From assembly GCF_040954645.1 (NCBI RefSeq), contig NC_092810.1:68012660-68076659 (forward strand): a DNA stretch of 64,000 nucleotides, written 5' to 3'. The notes beneath the pieces were generated by a model that saw only the letters and a list, made by a program, of their open reading frames with translations, had not been told where the DNA came from and did not search any database. A program made the position numbers and the translations under genes. Below are positions 20,700-32,847 of the stretch, one piece after another (position 1 is the first letter of the stretch; each line of letters starts with the position of its first letter). This DNA comes from Diabrotica undecimpunctata. Taxonomy: Eukaryota > Arthropoda > Insecta > Coleoptera > Chrysomelidae.

Positions 20700-21430
20700 A
20701 ATATTTGTATGTAAAAGTTTTGTTGGAAATCTTTGTTCATCTTCATTTATTCTACAGTCTTCGCATGTTTTTGCATTTGGTTTTTTTGGTGTAGTTCCGA
20801 AGATCGCATTTAAACAGCTTTGTGGAATTTTACCAGATATATAGATTTAGTTAAACATAGTTAACCATTTTATTCCTTGTTCATCCATAAGTTTTAAGAA
20901 TTGAGCACACAACTTTTTAGATTCTACAATCAGCTTTAGTATCTTTGATCTTACTTATAGCAGATCTGACTTCTTCGATCGTAATCGTGGGTCTTGTTTG
21001 ATATTCCGTGTCGTTAACAATGTGTGTCGTTCACCTTAAAAAGTTACTTCTGCATATCTCTTTCAAGTGTCTAGTCTTGTTTTACACTCAATAAAGGTCT
21101 AGCTTTGTTGTCAGTCAGACAACCGACGACTTCTATAAGCTTGCATATTCTTTAACCTTTTTATACATAATTGAAAGAATCGTGTTTATATTGCAGCAGC
21201 TGTATTTCAGTACATTGCTCTGTAAGCCATTCAAAATTAGCTATTCTAATTGCTTTTTTGACATGTGACATTCTTTTCGTTCTGTATCATCCGCTTGAAT
21301 AGTCGACTTTATGTCGACTCCTGGGTATGTCACGACTGATGTTATCGAGTTACCGAATCTCTTATTAATCATAATGTATTCTATCTTATTTCTCACTATA
21401 TGGTCTAGAGCAGGGATGTACCGGAATTCC
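20700..21430 (-). pseudogene. LINE fragment: endonuclease end and RT start
   Basis: From right to left on the minus strand: an endonuclease C-terminus (HIVRNKIEYIMINKRF, VTYPGVDIKS near 21250-21420) and then an RT-leading motif (PTITIEEVRSAISKIKD near 20950-21000). Order and spacing fit a LINE in minus orientation, with internal losses. Confidence 0.65.
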
Positions 21431-21609
21431 GGCGGTACCACTGATTCAGTCCGATGCGGCCAATTGGTCAGAACTACGATTCCTGTCGATCAGCATCATG
21501 ATCCGGCCGGAATTTGGAAAATTTTAAAATAGGTCAAATTAATAAATAAACCAACAAATTTAATAGCTTCAACTATAGTAATACTTGAACAAAAAATGTT
21601 TTATATCTA

Positions 21610-22110
21610 AGAGCAAAATAGTAGATATGGTAAAACAATCCTTTGGCTTCTAATCGGAAAACCTTTGGTGATTCCAGTAACGAGACTTTCTTTCACAGTC
21701 CTAACGCCATATAACTGTTCTATTATTTTATTGGACAAAACATACTGCCTTAATACAGCAATAATTGTTGGAATCACTTCTCAAATAACTCATTTATTTA
21801 ATAATAATAATTATTCTCAAATAAGTCCATGCTGCTCATCAGTTCCGTTATCTCTTCAAAAGGTGTAAGTAATTCAAGAACAGATTGCAACAGGTCCCAT
21901 TGATCACTGCTTAAATTATTTTTATCACTATTTTCAGTAAGATAAATAGTTAAACAAAGCACAAAAAGTCTCAAATAAAGCAAACTTTCGAACACGTAGA
22001 AAGTGGAGTTCTACCTTGTTTGTAAATCTTGAATAACTTTTTCTGGTCCATATTCAACCATTGTTCTATTTCCCTTAATTTGCTGCATTCTAAAGACGAG
22101 TTATTAAAAT
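21610..22110 (-). pseudogene. hAT transposase fragment
   Basis: Minus-strand pieces: a segment near 22020-22110 followed by LSSDQWDLLQSVLELLTPFEEIT (21850-21910), then IIAVLRQYVLSNKII and VKESLVTGITKGF (21660-21770). The LLTPFEE-type motif and following LTRS/LKE-like helices are typical of the middle of hAT transposases. Neither the zinc-finger start nor the dimerisation C-terminus is seen. Confidence 0.6.
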
Positions 22111-22209
22111 GAGTTGCAATTCGGCGGTCAGTAAGTCCCGGTTCTACCCATGAGGGGGCGACTCTAAGTCATTCGGATTATTATTTACTGAGTTACAGTA
22201 TTTAAAGAA

Positions 22210-23690
22210 ACGCTACTTTTGTGATTTTTATAAACAATTGATTCAAAGCAATTTCGTGTGATGATGTATTACTGTTTTTGGTGGGAAAAAATACAGTTCA
22301 AACTGTCCAATAGCTCTACTCCATCGACTACAACCATTAAACGATAGTTTGCTGAATTCAAACGCGATCGTACCGACACCAATGATACTGAGCGCCTCGA
22401 AGGGCCAAAACAAGCAGTTATTCCCGAAAACACCAAAAATATGCTGAAAATTATTATGAAAAACCGCAAAGTGAAGTTTCAAGAGATAACTGACACTCTA
22501 AATTTATCAAATGGTAGGATTTTGACTATTATGCATGAACATTTGAATATGAGAAAGCTGTTTTCTAAAAGGATGCCGCGTTTTCTCACACCAGTGCAAA
22601 AACAACAAGGAATTGATGAATCTCGGCGCTGTTTGACCATGTTAAATTAGAATAAGTCTGAGTTTTTGCGTCGGTATTTCACAATGCATAAAACATGGAT
22701 TCATCAGTTCACTCCGGAATCAGATCGGCAGTGATCTGAGTGGACAGCACCCGGAGAAAGCCGTCCTAAGCGACCAAAGACGCAACAAATCACCGGAAAG
22801 GTTATGGCCTCTGTATTTTGGGACACGCAGGGAATTATTTTCATTGACTATTTCTAACATAAAGAAACTATCAACAGCGACTACTATATTGGTTTTTCTT
22901 CAAACGTCAAATAATGATGACATTACTTATCTAACTTGATCCTGTCAAAGTTTGATGTCTCCGCCGGCAGCAGTTTTTTTTTCCCGTTTCTTTACGGCGG
23001 AGGGAAAAATGTTGTCATGGCAACAATATGAAACATGTCACAAAGCAATAATACAAATGTCATTAACAACAATTAAACATCATTTTTATTTATAGTAATA
23101 TTAAAAGTACAATTCGTTAATGAGGCATTTTCAAAATTGAAACCGTGCAAAAATGTTCCCGACTCTTGATACGCATTGGTAATTGTTGATGATACTGATG
23201 GTCGAGAACAACTTTCAGCAATCATTCCCGATGTTGGTGAATCATGAGGGTTTAAAATTTTTTGAGCATTATCGTCGAGCTTATTTCTTGCCCCCTATTA
23301 CGCGCCTCACTTCGTTCGGCACGTAATATCGGGCGCGTCAAGAAAAGTCATGCTTCTCCGCCTCATAAAGTAATATACTATTATTGGAGCGTTTGAAGAC
23401 CGAATTCGCAAAGAAAAGGCCTCATTTGTTCAAGAAAAATTGCTTTGAATTGCTTCCGCACCCACCGCATAGTCCAGATCTGCCCCCCCCCCCCCGATAA
23501 CCATCTTTTTCCGATCTAAAAAAAATGCTCCATGGCAAGGGACATCGCTTCGATGACAAAGTAATCGCCGAAACTGAAGCCTATTTTCAAAGCAAAGATA
23601 AATCGTTTTACCAGGGCGGCATCGAAAAATTAGAAAAAAGTTGAAATTATTGTATGGCCACTAAAGGAGATTATTTAGATGAATAAAGAA
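22210..23690 (+). pseudogene. mariner transposase, interrupted by a 494-bp insert
   Basis: Reads as a mariner (SETMAR-like group) transposase: STTTIKRWFAEFKRDRTDT, VKFQEITDTLNLS, HEHLNMRKLFSKRMPRFL, HKTWIHQFTPESDRQ, WTAPGESRPKRPK, FWDTQGIIFIDYF and, after the insert, LERLKTEF, LLPHPPHSPDL. Stops at several places (for example in DRQ-stop-SEW). The coding sequence is cut after DYYI at about 22888 and resumes near 23383. A run of 13 C near 23483 disrupts the SPDLAP catalytic region. Confidence 0.8.
22889..23382. mobile_element. 494-bp insert in the mariner gene, with terminal hairpin
   Basis: Bounded by the two mariner halves (ends approximate to a few bases). It has no coding frame. Near its right end is a stem TATTACGCGCC / GGCACGTAATA around the loop TCACTTCGTTC (about 23297-23330), flanked outside by TTCTTG/CAAGAA. 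This placement and the CTTCG loop resemble the hairpin repeats at 48.4-49.6 kb. No clear target duplication. Confidence 0.5.
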
Positions 23691-23719
23691 TAATTTTTGC
23701 AAAAAAATGTTTTACTAGT

Positions 23720-25180
23720 TAGGCCCGGGTCTTATTGGACGGGTTATTTGACAATGTCTTTAGCCCTTTATCTTCTACGATCTTGTGCTTCCATTTTCCA
23801 TTCTTGTACCCCAATCCTAGACAAATCGGCTGTAACATCATCCTTCCTTCTTTTTCTGGGACGGCCTACTGATCTTCTACCGTATGGTCTCTCAAAAAAT
23901 ACTGTTCTCTCTCCTCCTCTGATATTACCTCATGACCTGCCGATCTTATCCGGTTAGCTTTTATAAGTCTGACGATGTTTTTGGTACCATACAGAGTCCA
24001 TTCAGCATTTCCGCGCCTTCTCCAATCTGCTCTTAACTCATCTCTTTGAGGGTCAAATATCATTCTGAGAACCTTCCTTTCAAATACCAGCAGCATATTT
24101 ATTTCCCGCTGATGTAGAGTCCATGTTTCACTTCCATATGTAATAACTGGGAGAATAATTGACATGAACAGTCTTAATTTAGATTTTCTTTTTAGCAGTT
24201 TACATCTTAATAATGATGATAGGGATTATAATGCTCTATCTATTCAACGTAGCTATCCTTGCTGAGACCTCTTCTTCTATGTGGTTGCCATCTGTTTGGT
24301 TACTAGCATGTCTTTCGTCTTCTCTTCATTTATTCGAAGACCCAGACTATCTGTTTCCTCCGAGATGTGAAAACACCTCTCTCACGTCTCTTGTAGACTG
24401 AGCGACTGCATTTAGATCATCGGCAAAGGCCAACATTAGTTTTTATGCTCGATTCGCAAATTCCCCTGTCAGCTCAGACTTATTGCAAACTCTAAGACCA
24501 AATTGAATAGCAACGATGATACGGGGTCTCCTTGTCTGTTTCCTATCTTTACCTGTGATGAGTCTGTCAGGCACATTTGAGTTAGATCCACTACCTTGAG
24601 ATTAAACTACTTACCTTTGAGTCTAATATAGCAGATTGGGTCGTTTATTGGCTTGAAAACTGTCACTGCCGTTTTTAATCTTTTTGCAATGAAAAATCTA
24701 CATCCGTATTCATGTCTGTTCTCACTACCCGATCAAAAGGCTTCCTCCGTTTCTAAATTTCACGTTGCCATCCATCTTATTTCCTGTATTGCTGATATAC
24801 ATTGCTGATATATATTAAGTTATATTTTCGCAATTGTCCAATAGCTTTTGTCGCTATTCCAGATCTGTGTCAACTTAACACTTCCACGTCCCTATGCAAA
24901 TAACCTTATTCCGTTGCGTGTGTCGTTTATATTGAATATCCGTTCTGTTTCGAGGCAATAGTTTCTGTTTCGTGACTTCAAATTTTTACATGTACGGAAC
25001 GCCGGCCCATAGCACGACCCCCTTTTCGGAGGACCATTCCACCCGTTTCTGACCCAACTTTCCACCCGTGTTGAATACCGGATCTCTAGTTGGGTTGCTG
25101 AGTAGAAGAGGCTAAGTGGAGTAAACTGGAACCAATTCCATGTTTTCGCATTCTACCTCCTTACCCTCATATTTAATAAG
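23720..25180 (-). pseudogene. LINE with internal deletion: 5' leader, RT palm and C-terminus
   Basis: Minus strand, right to left: a 5' leader around 25000-25160 that matches, in inverse orientation, the leader at 58500-58740 (shared parts include TAGAATGCGAAAACATGG); RT palm QGDPVSSLLFNLVLE near 24520 and ALAFADDLNAVAQSTRDV near 24400 (FADD box); then the C-terminal ITYGSETWTLHQREINMLLVFERKVLRMIF and DWRRRGNAEWTLYGT at 23866-24165. The endonuclease and RT fingers between leader and palm are missing. Confidence 0.7.
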
Positions 25181-25599
25181 TAATATATGTAAGGATTATA
25201 CTGAATATTGCTAGTAACGCAGCTCAAATGTTTTCCACATAATTTGACAACTATTTTCATATGTATCATTACAATCTCCTTCAATAAACATTAGCACAAT
25301 AATTTATATTTAATGATTATTCTATTAGGACTATTTTACGCATATGAACATACATATGATACGTATACATATACTTAAATATAAATGTTTAGTTCACAAG
25401 GATATTTGTGGGAGGGTTATCGATCAAAAATGTGGAGAAGAAAACAAAGGATCTTACTACTTTAATGAAAACGTTCGTATATCAATCCATACTATCAAAA
25501 AAGACTAACAAGAATATGTGGCTTATCGGCTGATGTAAATAAAGTTTCAAACAGCTCAATATCGAACCATAGTATTTTAAATATAAAAAGTTTTGTTTT

Positions 25600-26035
25600 A
25601 GATGTCTGTATACTCACATCTCAAAGGCTTCCAAGCGTTTAAGCATAGCCTCACTTACAGTGCACGTCTCAACTCCATAGAGTAGCACTGGAAATATATA
25701 GCAATGTGTCATTCAAGTGCGAAGGTAAATAATAAGATCGTGGCTGCAAATTACTTTTCCCATTTTTACAAATGTAGCTCGGGCTCGTTCTATTCGGTTT
25801 TTTATTTTTACGGTTAGATCCCAGCTCTCAATGATGTTACTGCCGAGATATGTTCTCCACTCTGTCCAGTACGTACCCTCATCTTGTATATATTTTTGTT
25901 TGATATCATATATTTAGTTTTCTTAAATTCATACCGACCACAGGTCTGGTTTATTTTGTTCATTCGATTTTGAAGGTCTTCGCTGCAATTACCTAGAACT
26001 AGGGTACCGTAGGCATATCTATGTTGTTCACGGTT
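25600..26035 (-). pseudogene. LINE RT C-terminal fragment
   Basis: Minus-strand motifs KTKYMIS, RTYLGSNIIE, IKNRIERARATFVKMGK, YIFPVLLYGVETCTVSE and LKRLEAFEM, in order with stops. This is the connection region downstream of the RT palm. Confidence 0.65.
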
Positions 26036-27070
26036 ACTTCTTCTTCTTCTTCTTTAAGTGCCATCTCCGCGACGAAGGTTGGCAATCATCATGGCTATTC
26101 TGATCTTCGAGGCAGCTGCTCTGAACAATTGCCTTGAGCTGCAACCAAACCACTCTCTCAGGTTCTTCAACCAGGAAACGCGTCTTATTTCTGCAGTATA
26201 ATCGTTATTTTCTGTGATTATCGTTCCCAAGTAAGTATATCTTTTTACTCTCTCAATCTGCTGGCTGCCTACCGCTAATATTTCGTTTGTATTGTTGTTC
26301 TTGCTAATTTTCATGAATTTGGTTTTTTTGATGTTAAGAGAGAGTCCGTATTCTCCACTATATCTTAATATTTTGTTCATTATTCTTCTTCACAGTTACA
26401 GCATTCACAATAATATCTTCTGTTGTCTCTATTAAGGCTTTCCTTAAATATTTCCTCTGAATAAAAGTTAAAGAGTAGAGGCGAGAGTATACAGTCTTGT
26501 CTCACTCCTATTTTTATATTTATTTCATCCGACAGTTCTTGTTCAACTTTTATTCTTGCCACTTGATGCTGGTATGGATTTTTAATTATTCGTAAATCTT
26601 TATCGTTGTTTTCAATATTTCTAGCATTTTGTTATGAACTTTGTCAAAAGCCTTTTCAAAATCAATGGCGCAGATGTATATCTCTGCATCTGTGTATCAG
26701 TACTTAGATGCTGAAAAAGGCTTCTCTCGTATACAAACCGCTCTTAAATCCAAACTGAGTATTACTAATTCTCTTCTCTAATATCCTATATATTGTGCTA
26801 TGTATTACTCGCAGGAAGATCTTCAAAACGTAACTCATTTGAATTATTATCCCGTAATCACTGCATGTCTTTGCACGACGTTTATTTGGTATTGTGACAA
26901 ATGTCGACTTAAGCCAATCAGTTGGTAATATCCCAGTGTCACAAATTCTGTTAAAGAGACCACAGAGTGATTTATGCCATTTTCTCCCGCAAGAACTTTA
27001 GTATTTCGACACTCACTTTATTAAAGCCAAGTGCTTTTCCATTGTTTGCAGTTTGTATTGGTCATATAAC
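26036..27070 (-). pseudogene. LINE fragment with RT motifs, deletion joint and GAA tail
   Basis: From right to left: RT motif DFEKAFDKVHNK (near 26660), GVRQDCILSPLLFNFYSE (26470), LNIKKTKFMKISK and RVKRYTYLGTIITENND (26220-26330), then directly RRVSWLKNLREWFGCSSRQLFRAAASKIRIAMMIANLR to 26054 and a CTTCTT repeat (GAA tail). About 120 residues normally found between YTAEIRR and VSWLKNL are missing without breaking the frame. Confidence 0.75.
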
Positions 27071-28680
27071 CTCACGCTTATTATTCACTTGACAAATTTG
27101 CAATATGTAGTTAAAAATCCCAATAGGTGTTTTTAGAAAGATAAAACTTGTCAAAAACCATCTTTTAAGAGCTCTAGGTTTCATTGTAAGCAGTATTGTA
27201 TTTGCTGTAAAACTAATTTATAGACGTATTCGCCTCTAAAAATATATTTGTATCTTTGCCAGAGTTTAAATTACTCGATGATAATTAAACACATTTGAAC
27301 CGTTAGTAATTAAGATCTAAATAAAATTTAAAACGGAGACCTAAGCATTTTTAATCTACTATTCACACTATTTAATCACGACAAACTTCGTGGAATTATC
27401 GAATCGCTCTGGTAGTATGATAAAAATGAACAATGCACAAAAATGATGATATGATTAAAGGTTACAAAAGCCATTGTGAACAATACTGGTATTGATTCTA
27501 AGAACTAAGAAGGCTATTGTATTGTGTGCCAACTATGATACGGTCAACACTTTATGCATAAGAAATAAAAATGTATGTATATTTATTATCTCGGAAGATA
27601 TTAAAATAGTTATTCGTTGGAGATAGGGTGTGAATGTAATTTATAAATAATTTCTTTTAAATAATTTTAAAACTAAGAGCAGAATTTGCTTTAGTATTAT
27701 TTGATTTAGCTTAAATTGGTACAGATACCAGTGGTTGGTTGTATACCATAATAATTAAAAAGTAATGTAGAATAGAACAGTTTTTTTTTATATAGAATAG
27801 AGATAAGATAAAAAGCAAAAGATCAATATTAATGCATTTCACTTAATTTTTAGTGTCATATATTCTGCCTTTTACTCATAATATGTACTACTATATTAAA
27901 TTAACAGATAACAGCGAGACTCAAATAAGATCTCAATAACTTCAAATTACCAAGGAAAATTCAACTAATTAAGTTTGAATCATGTACTATATGAGAAGCT
28001 ATACTCTGAGAAGAAAATAAGGAGGGTGATTTATTGTTAAGAACCGATTTTAAAACTGCCAACTATTGGTAAATTATACAATTCCAGCGGCATGGTTATT
28101 TTCATTATTTCATTATGTTTTTTAGAAATGAATTATTTTCTTAGAAATTGTGTCCCTGTACCTGTTTGTGCCTTTGTCGTTCTGTGAATTTCGTATTACC
28201 CGAACTTGCCTTACTATTATGGGAATATAGGTACGTGACTTCCTACGATTAAAGCTTTTACCCGAATCAATTTCTTAAATCCACACTGATCATATCATTG
28301 AAAAATTATTCGTATTATCTAAAAATTGTTATCGACAAGCAAATATATGATGCGACGGCGAAGATCGTATTACCATCAAATTCATACTTGTCATCATTAT
28401 TACATTTTTATTGAAAATGAAATGGTCTGGATAATATCTTAGTGGGAATTGCATTGGTAAGATCAATCGGCAATTTGTTAATTAGTTTTATATTGTGAAG
28501 TAGGACAAAATATTAAGTTAAAATAAGACAATTTGCAGTAAATTTCATCAGTTTTTCGTAAAATAAAAATAGATATAACCAGTGGTATAAGTTCACTACA
28601 CTCATCTCACAAGAGGAAAAACAAATTATCTGGAAGGTATATGATAGACTAAGAAACACTACCTTCAACGGAAGCTGTTA
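27071..28680. other. No feature seen
   Basis: AT-rich, no supported frame or repeat end. Host intergenic sequence or very old repeats. Confidence 0.4.
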
Positions 28681-28689
28681 GTCGCTGTT

Positions 28690-28890
28690 CTTTTTTTAAC
28701 ATGAGTATCAGTGGCAACAGTTGAACGTATTGTACGTGAGAAAAAAAACTAAAAATGGTTTTAAACCTCCATCAACAAATCAGCGCGGACGAAAAACTGT
28801 TAAGTTGGGAAATCCAAAAAAATATCCTACGCAGAACTGTACCTGTATCTTTTTTTTTTGAAAGTAGGGCTCCAACTCTTAAATTTATAA
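28690..28890 (+). pseudogene. Possible helix-turn-helix transposase N-terminal remnant
   Basis: Reading VSVATVERIVREKKTKNGFKP followed by RTVPVSFFFESRAPTLKFIK is reminiscent of the N-terminal part of an insect DDE transposase group (pattern ...TVxRIxxE..., then IxxFY-xxxxxPTLKKLL). Only two motifs, so uncertain. Confidence 0.3.
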
Positions 28891-29179
28891 AAGTAAAATC
28901 GATAATTTTCGTGGATAATAGCATCGTGGTAGATATCGTCAATATGCTGTTGATTCAGTGGCTAGACTTCATGCGAGTCACACTACCATTGCGAGTTGAA
29001 TCCAATTTAATTAATTTGGGCTCAAATGAACGGATATGTTGTCCGAGAGAAAGTAACGTACATGATACATAATAATGTAAAATCTAAAGTGAGTATGAAC
29101 GGCAACCACTCTACAAAGCATTAAGGGCAGCTCATTTCAAGCTGTATTACAGACTTGGAAACGTATCCTTCAAAACCAT

Positions 29180-29375
29180 CAGAGGCCTCGTGGTGGCTGT
29201 GTTATCGGCTTGACAATCTGGAGGGCCTGGGTTCGATTCCCGGTACTGACAACAGAAATGTTTTAATTTCTAATTTAAGTGAGCCGCTACTGTTCTTTGG
29301 AGTGCACGTAAAGTTGTCGATCCCGGCGTTAAGTCATGTTATGGGCGCTGAAAACCCTAACACTAGACCTTAGCC
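29180..29375 (+). mobile_element. tRNA-derived SINE
   Basis: The head GTGGTGGCTGTGTTATCGG (A-box-like) and GGGTTCGATTCCCGG (B box) are spaced as in a tRNA promoter, followed by a tRNA-unrelated body ending CTGAAAACCCTAACACTAG. It does not fold as a functional tRNA. The boundaries are approximate and no target duplication was identified. Confidence 0.6.
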
Positions 29376-29409
29376 AGAAGGTCACATGAACTTTTTTATC
29401 GAGAGGCCT

Positions 29410-29890
29410 CGGTTGCTCCAATCAGAGTCATGGAGCTCCAGCATAGTAAGGCAACTTCGGCAGAACTTAGTGTTGCTATGAGAAGGTTCGGTGTAGCTTT
29501 GATACAAGAGCCCTCGGTTTACAAGAGTAAAAGAAGACGTATATTGCGCATTGGTGGAGAGCTGATATATAGCCGATCTCTCGAAGACCCGAGAACCTCT
29601 ATAAAAGTCAAATGGCATGTCAAAATACTGCCGTTGATGAAACTTTGTTCCAGAGATTTAACGACGTTAAAGATGAAAACCATAAAGGGAAAGAGTATGA
29701 AATAGATAATTCTCGGATCAGCATACGTCTCAAATGATTATCCTGAACAACAATCACCAAGGTAATTGGAACAGCTAGTGAGAGATTGCAGGAAAAATGG
29801 ACTGCATTTGATCATCGGCTGTTATGTGGATGCGCACAATTTGACCTGGCGCAGTACGAACATCCAAAAAAGAGTGAGTCATTACTACAG
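29410..29890 (+). pseudogene. LINE apurinic endonuclease fragment (Jockey/R1-like)
   Basis: Starts LQHSKATSAELSVAMRRFGVALIQEPSVY and GGELIYSRSLEDPRT, LCSRDLTTLKM, then after a stop ILGSAYVSNDYPEQ, NGLHLIIGCYVDAHNLTWRS. These are the ordered motifs of the APE-type nuclease of Jockey/R1-group LINEs (QEPW, RDLT, IIGCDANAHH). Truncated after the DINGR-like site. Confidence 0.75.
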
Positions 29891-30009
29891 TCAGTATTTA
29901 GTCTTACATTTAGTTTAATCTTAATATTAACATCAAACTCGGATTTTATATGTATGTTTTATTAAAACATAAATAATGTATCCTCGACATTATATTGACT
30001 AACTAATAG

Positions 30010-30745
30010 TGGGAAAGAGTTTTTTCAGTTAGTGAGGAATACGGCCTGAGCCTCAACTTCAAGAAGACAAAGTGGATGCTGATAAGCAGGAAGCAACAGC
30101 CTGCTCGACAGTTACGGATAAGTAACATACTAATTGACCATGTAGAATCTTATGTGTACCTTGGCACCAACGTAAATGCAAAATGGGAACAGGCCACAGA
30201 AATTAAGGCGAGAATAGAACGAGCTAGAGCAGCATTTAGCAATATGAAAAAGCTCCTCATAAGCAGGGATTTGTCTCTTCCCCTAAAACTACGTCTAGTT
30301 AAATGCTACATTTTTCCGATCTTACTGTATGGTGTGGAGGCCTGGACGCTGACGGAGACGCTCACGAGAAAACTAGAAGCATTTGAAATGTGGGTGTACC
30401 GACGCATTCTTCGTATATCCTGGACCGAACATGTCACCAACACAGAGGTAATCCAAAGAATCGGAAAGGAGAAAGAAATCGTGAACACAATTAAACAAAG
30501 AAAGCTTGAATATCTAGGCCACATATTGAGACACGATAAGTACCGTCTACTGCAATTGATTGTCCAGGGAAAAATAGACAGTAAGCGAGGGCCAGGCAGG
30601 AGAAGACACTCGTGGCTCCAAAATCTGAGGAAGTGGTTCGGGCTCACATCGGTCGAACTATTCAGAAGCGCCGCAAATAAGATCAGAATTGCCATGTTAA
30701 TAGCCAACGTTCGCAACGGACAGGGCACTTGAAGAAGAAGAGAAG
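30010..30745 (+). pseudogene. LINE RT C-terminal fragment with GAA tail
   Basis: An open 218-residue stretch (30076-30732) gives the longest clean copy of the LINE tail family in the window: VYLGTNVNAKWEQATEIKARI, RLVKCYIFPILLYGVEAWTLT, RRILRISWTEHVTN, KYRLLQLIVQGKIDSKRGPG and NKIRIAMLIANVRNGQGT, then stop and GAAGAAGAAGAG. The upstream YGLSLNFKKTKWM motif is also present. 5' truncated; same subfamily as 1250-1964. Confidence 0.85.
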
Positions 30746-31026
30746 AACTAATAGTGGTATTTTCTTTCTCTTGGTTTCTTCCCTTAATATGGATAACTAG
30801 ATCCTACTGCACTTTGCCGAGAAATTTGGTCTTATTATGAAACCAATTGCATCGCAAATTCCAAATAATTACCATGTCGGGATAGGTTTTGAAAAACCAT
30901 AAGGTTTTTTCTTGATTTTTTTCCTCATGATTTACTGTGGGATCACTAGCAGGAGAATTTTACTGTCATCATTACATCTGGTTGTCTTTTTTAAAACAAA
31001 TTTCATGGTATGATTTTTCTGACGGG

Positions 31027-31312
31027 AGTTATAGTCGTTGACCCCATAAGCCAATACCCTAAATCCGATGCGTCAGCACCTGAACTATGATCGACCTGAA
31101 TATAAAAGTGCAACTTGTGAATTACTGTTTTATTTTCCAATGTGTAATGTATTTCATTTTTATTAATTATTATTCAGTCTGATTTGAACCTTTGTACAGT
31201 GAAGTCTGATTTTAATATTGTAACTTTTAAGAACGTAATAAAGTCCTCTTGCATTTGTAAATTAAATAATTATTAAAAAAAAAAAAATCGTCCCTGAAGG
31301 GCAGAAACTATT
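31027..31312 (+). repeat. 5' LTR of the errantivirus-like element
   Basis: Begins AGTTATAGTCGTTGA, as errantivirus LTRs often begin with AGT. The first 248 bp match the right copy; the remaining part up to the primer site includes a run of A and is not found in the right copy. It contains GAATATAAAAGTG (TATA-like) and AATAAAGT. Confidence 0.75.
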
Positions 31313-31314
31313 AG

Positions 31315-31332
31315 TGGCACAGTCAGTAGGAT
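31315..31332 (+). promoter_or_regulatory. Primer binding site, serine-tRNA type
   Basis: TGGCACAGTCAGTAGGAT resembles the TGGCGCAGTCGGTAGGAT site used by 17.6/297-type errantiviruses, with two differences. Confidence 0.75.
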
Positions 31333-31648
31333 TTTTCGTAGAATTCCATTGCGGATATTCGTGAGTTTTAACTCCTTGACGAAAAAAAAAACCGGTTTCC
31401 GTTTTTCATTAACTTTTCGAACTGTCAGTGATTTTGGGCTCCATCAGGACATCCAGAATTTCCAGGGACATCAGAATAAAGAAGCAGAAGTAAATAAATA
31501 TGGTAAGCTAATAATTTTTATTCATATTCAGACTCCTCTTTGCCTATTAAATCCTTTTGTGAAAATAATAGTCAAGAGTACGTATTAGTTACTTATTATT
31601 TTTGACTGATAAGAATATAATTAAGAAAGAAAAGTAGTAAATAAAAAA

Positions 31649-32847
31649 ATGACTTCACCAAGCACTTCAAATGCTACTATTATTGTACCTAAGTTAGATA
31701 TCGCAAATTTAGCCATTATTCCTCGTTTTAATGGCAATATCAATAAACTTTATAGATTTATAAATTTATTTACAATCTTACAACATTATTTTCATACAAC
31801 TAATCCTAATAACTTTCAAAATTGTTTATTATTGAACGGTATATTAAATAAATTAGAAGGAAGAGCTGAAGAAATAATTGCGATTAGCGGCAATACTGAT
31901 TGGGATGGTATAAAAAATACATTAATTTTAAATTTTGCTGATCAAAGAGACGAAAATTATCTAAATTAGGATCTAGTTAATTTTAAACAAAAGCCAAACG
32001 AATCACCATACCAATTTCATGAAAAGGTGATAGATTTATTAAATTATATTTGTATATTTGTAACTATATAGATTTACACCATCTTGGTCAGGAAAGTACA
32101 TACAAACGAGATTTCTTTAACAAACAAGCATTGAAAATATTTTTAGCAGGTTTAAGAGAACCTTTAGGACCCATAATTTGGGCAATGAGACCACAATCTA
32201 TCGAGCAAGCTATACAATATATTAAAGAAGAAGATAATATTAAATACTATCAAAAAAGTCAAAATTTTAATACTAATAATAATAGTAATAAATATTCTAG
32301 AAACCCAAACTTTAACTTTCATTTAAATTCCCAAATAAATTCTCGCAATAATAGACATTTTCAGCCTTCACAATCACATCAGTATCAAAGAAACACTCTC
32401 CAAAACTATCAGTATAATGTCCAAAATTCTAATAGGCCAACTCAAAATGTTTGGCGACCAAATCCAAATTTCGTTCCTAACAGATCCACTAACATGATTA
32501 TATCTACTAGGAATAGTACTCCCCAGTTCAGAAATAGCTTTCAAAACCCTAACAAGCCAGCTCACAATGGTTGGCGATCAAATCCCAATTTTGCTCCAAG
32601 CACATCTACTCCTATGAGTACAACTACTAGAAATAGTACTCCCCAATTCAGGAATAATTTCCACAGCCCTAGAAATCCAAATCAAAATTTTACATTCGAA
32701 GAACTATATAATACCGAATACGAATCCATTAATTATAGTGATCAACAAAATACCCCTCAGACTTCTCATCAACAAGCTTATGATATTGTTAACGAAGAGC
32801 ATCATCAAAATTTTCAAGACAGCATCTTTCAAAACCAGCCGACTTAA
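31649..32847 (+). pseudogene. Errantivirus gag, broken
   Basis: Starts ATG at 31649. The first 106 residues have the errantivirus capsid pattern (IIPRFNGNINKLYRFI, LLNGILNKLEGRAEEII, WDGIKNTLILNFADQR). An in-frame TAG at 31967-31969 and a frameshift near 32050 break it; the second part (FNKQALKIFLAGL, MRPQSIEQAIQYIKEED) continues to 32847 with a long Asn/Gln/Ser-rich tail containing repeated units of the type NGWRSNPNF. No zinc knuckle, as in other errantivirus Gags. Confidence 0.8.

Noticed and set aside
32738..32847. Programmed minus-one frameshift at the gag-pol junction of the errantivirus
   Set aside because: The two frames overlap, but gag is already shifted by mutations and the phase found does not fit a simple minus-one slip, so no recoding site is claimed.
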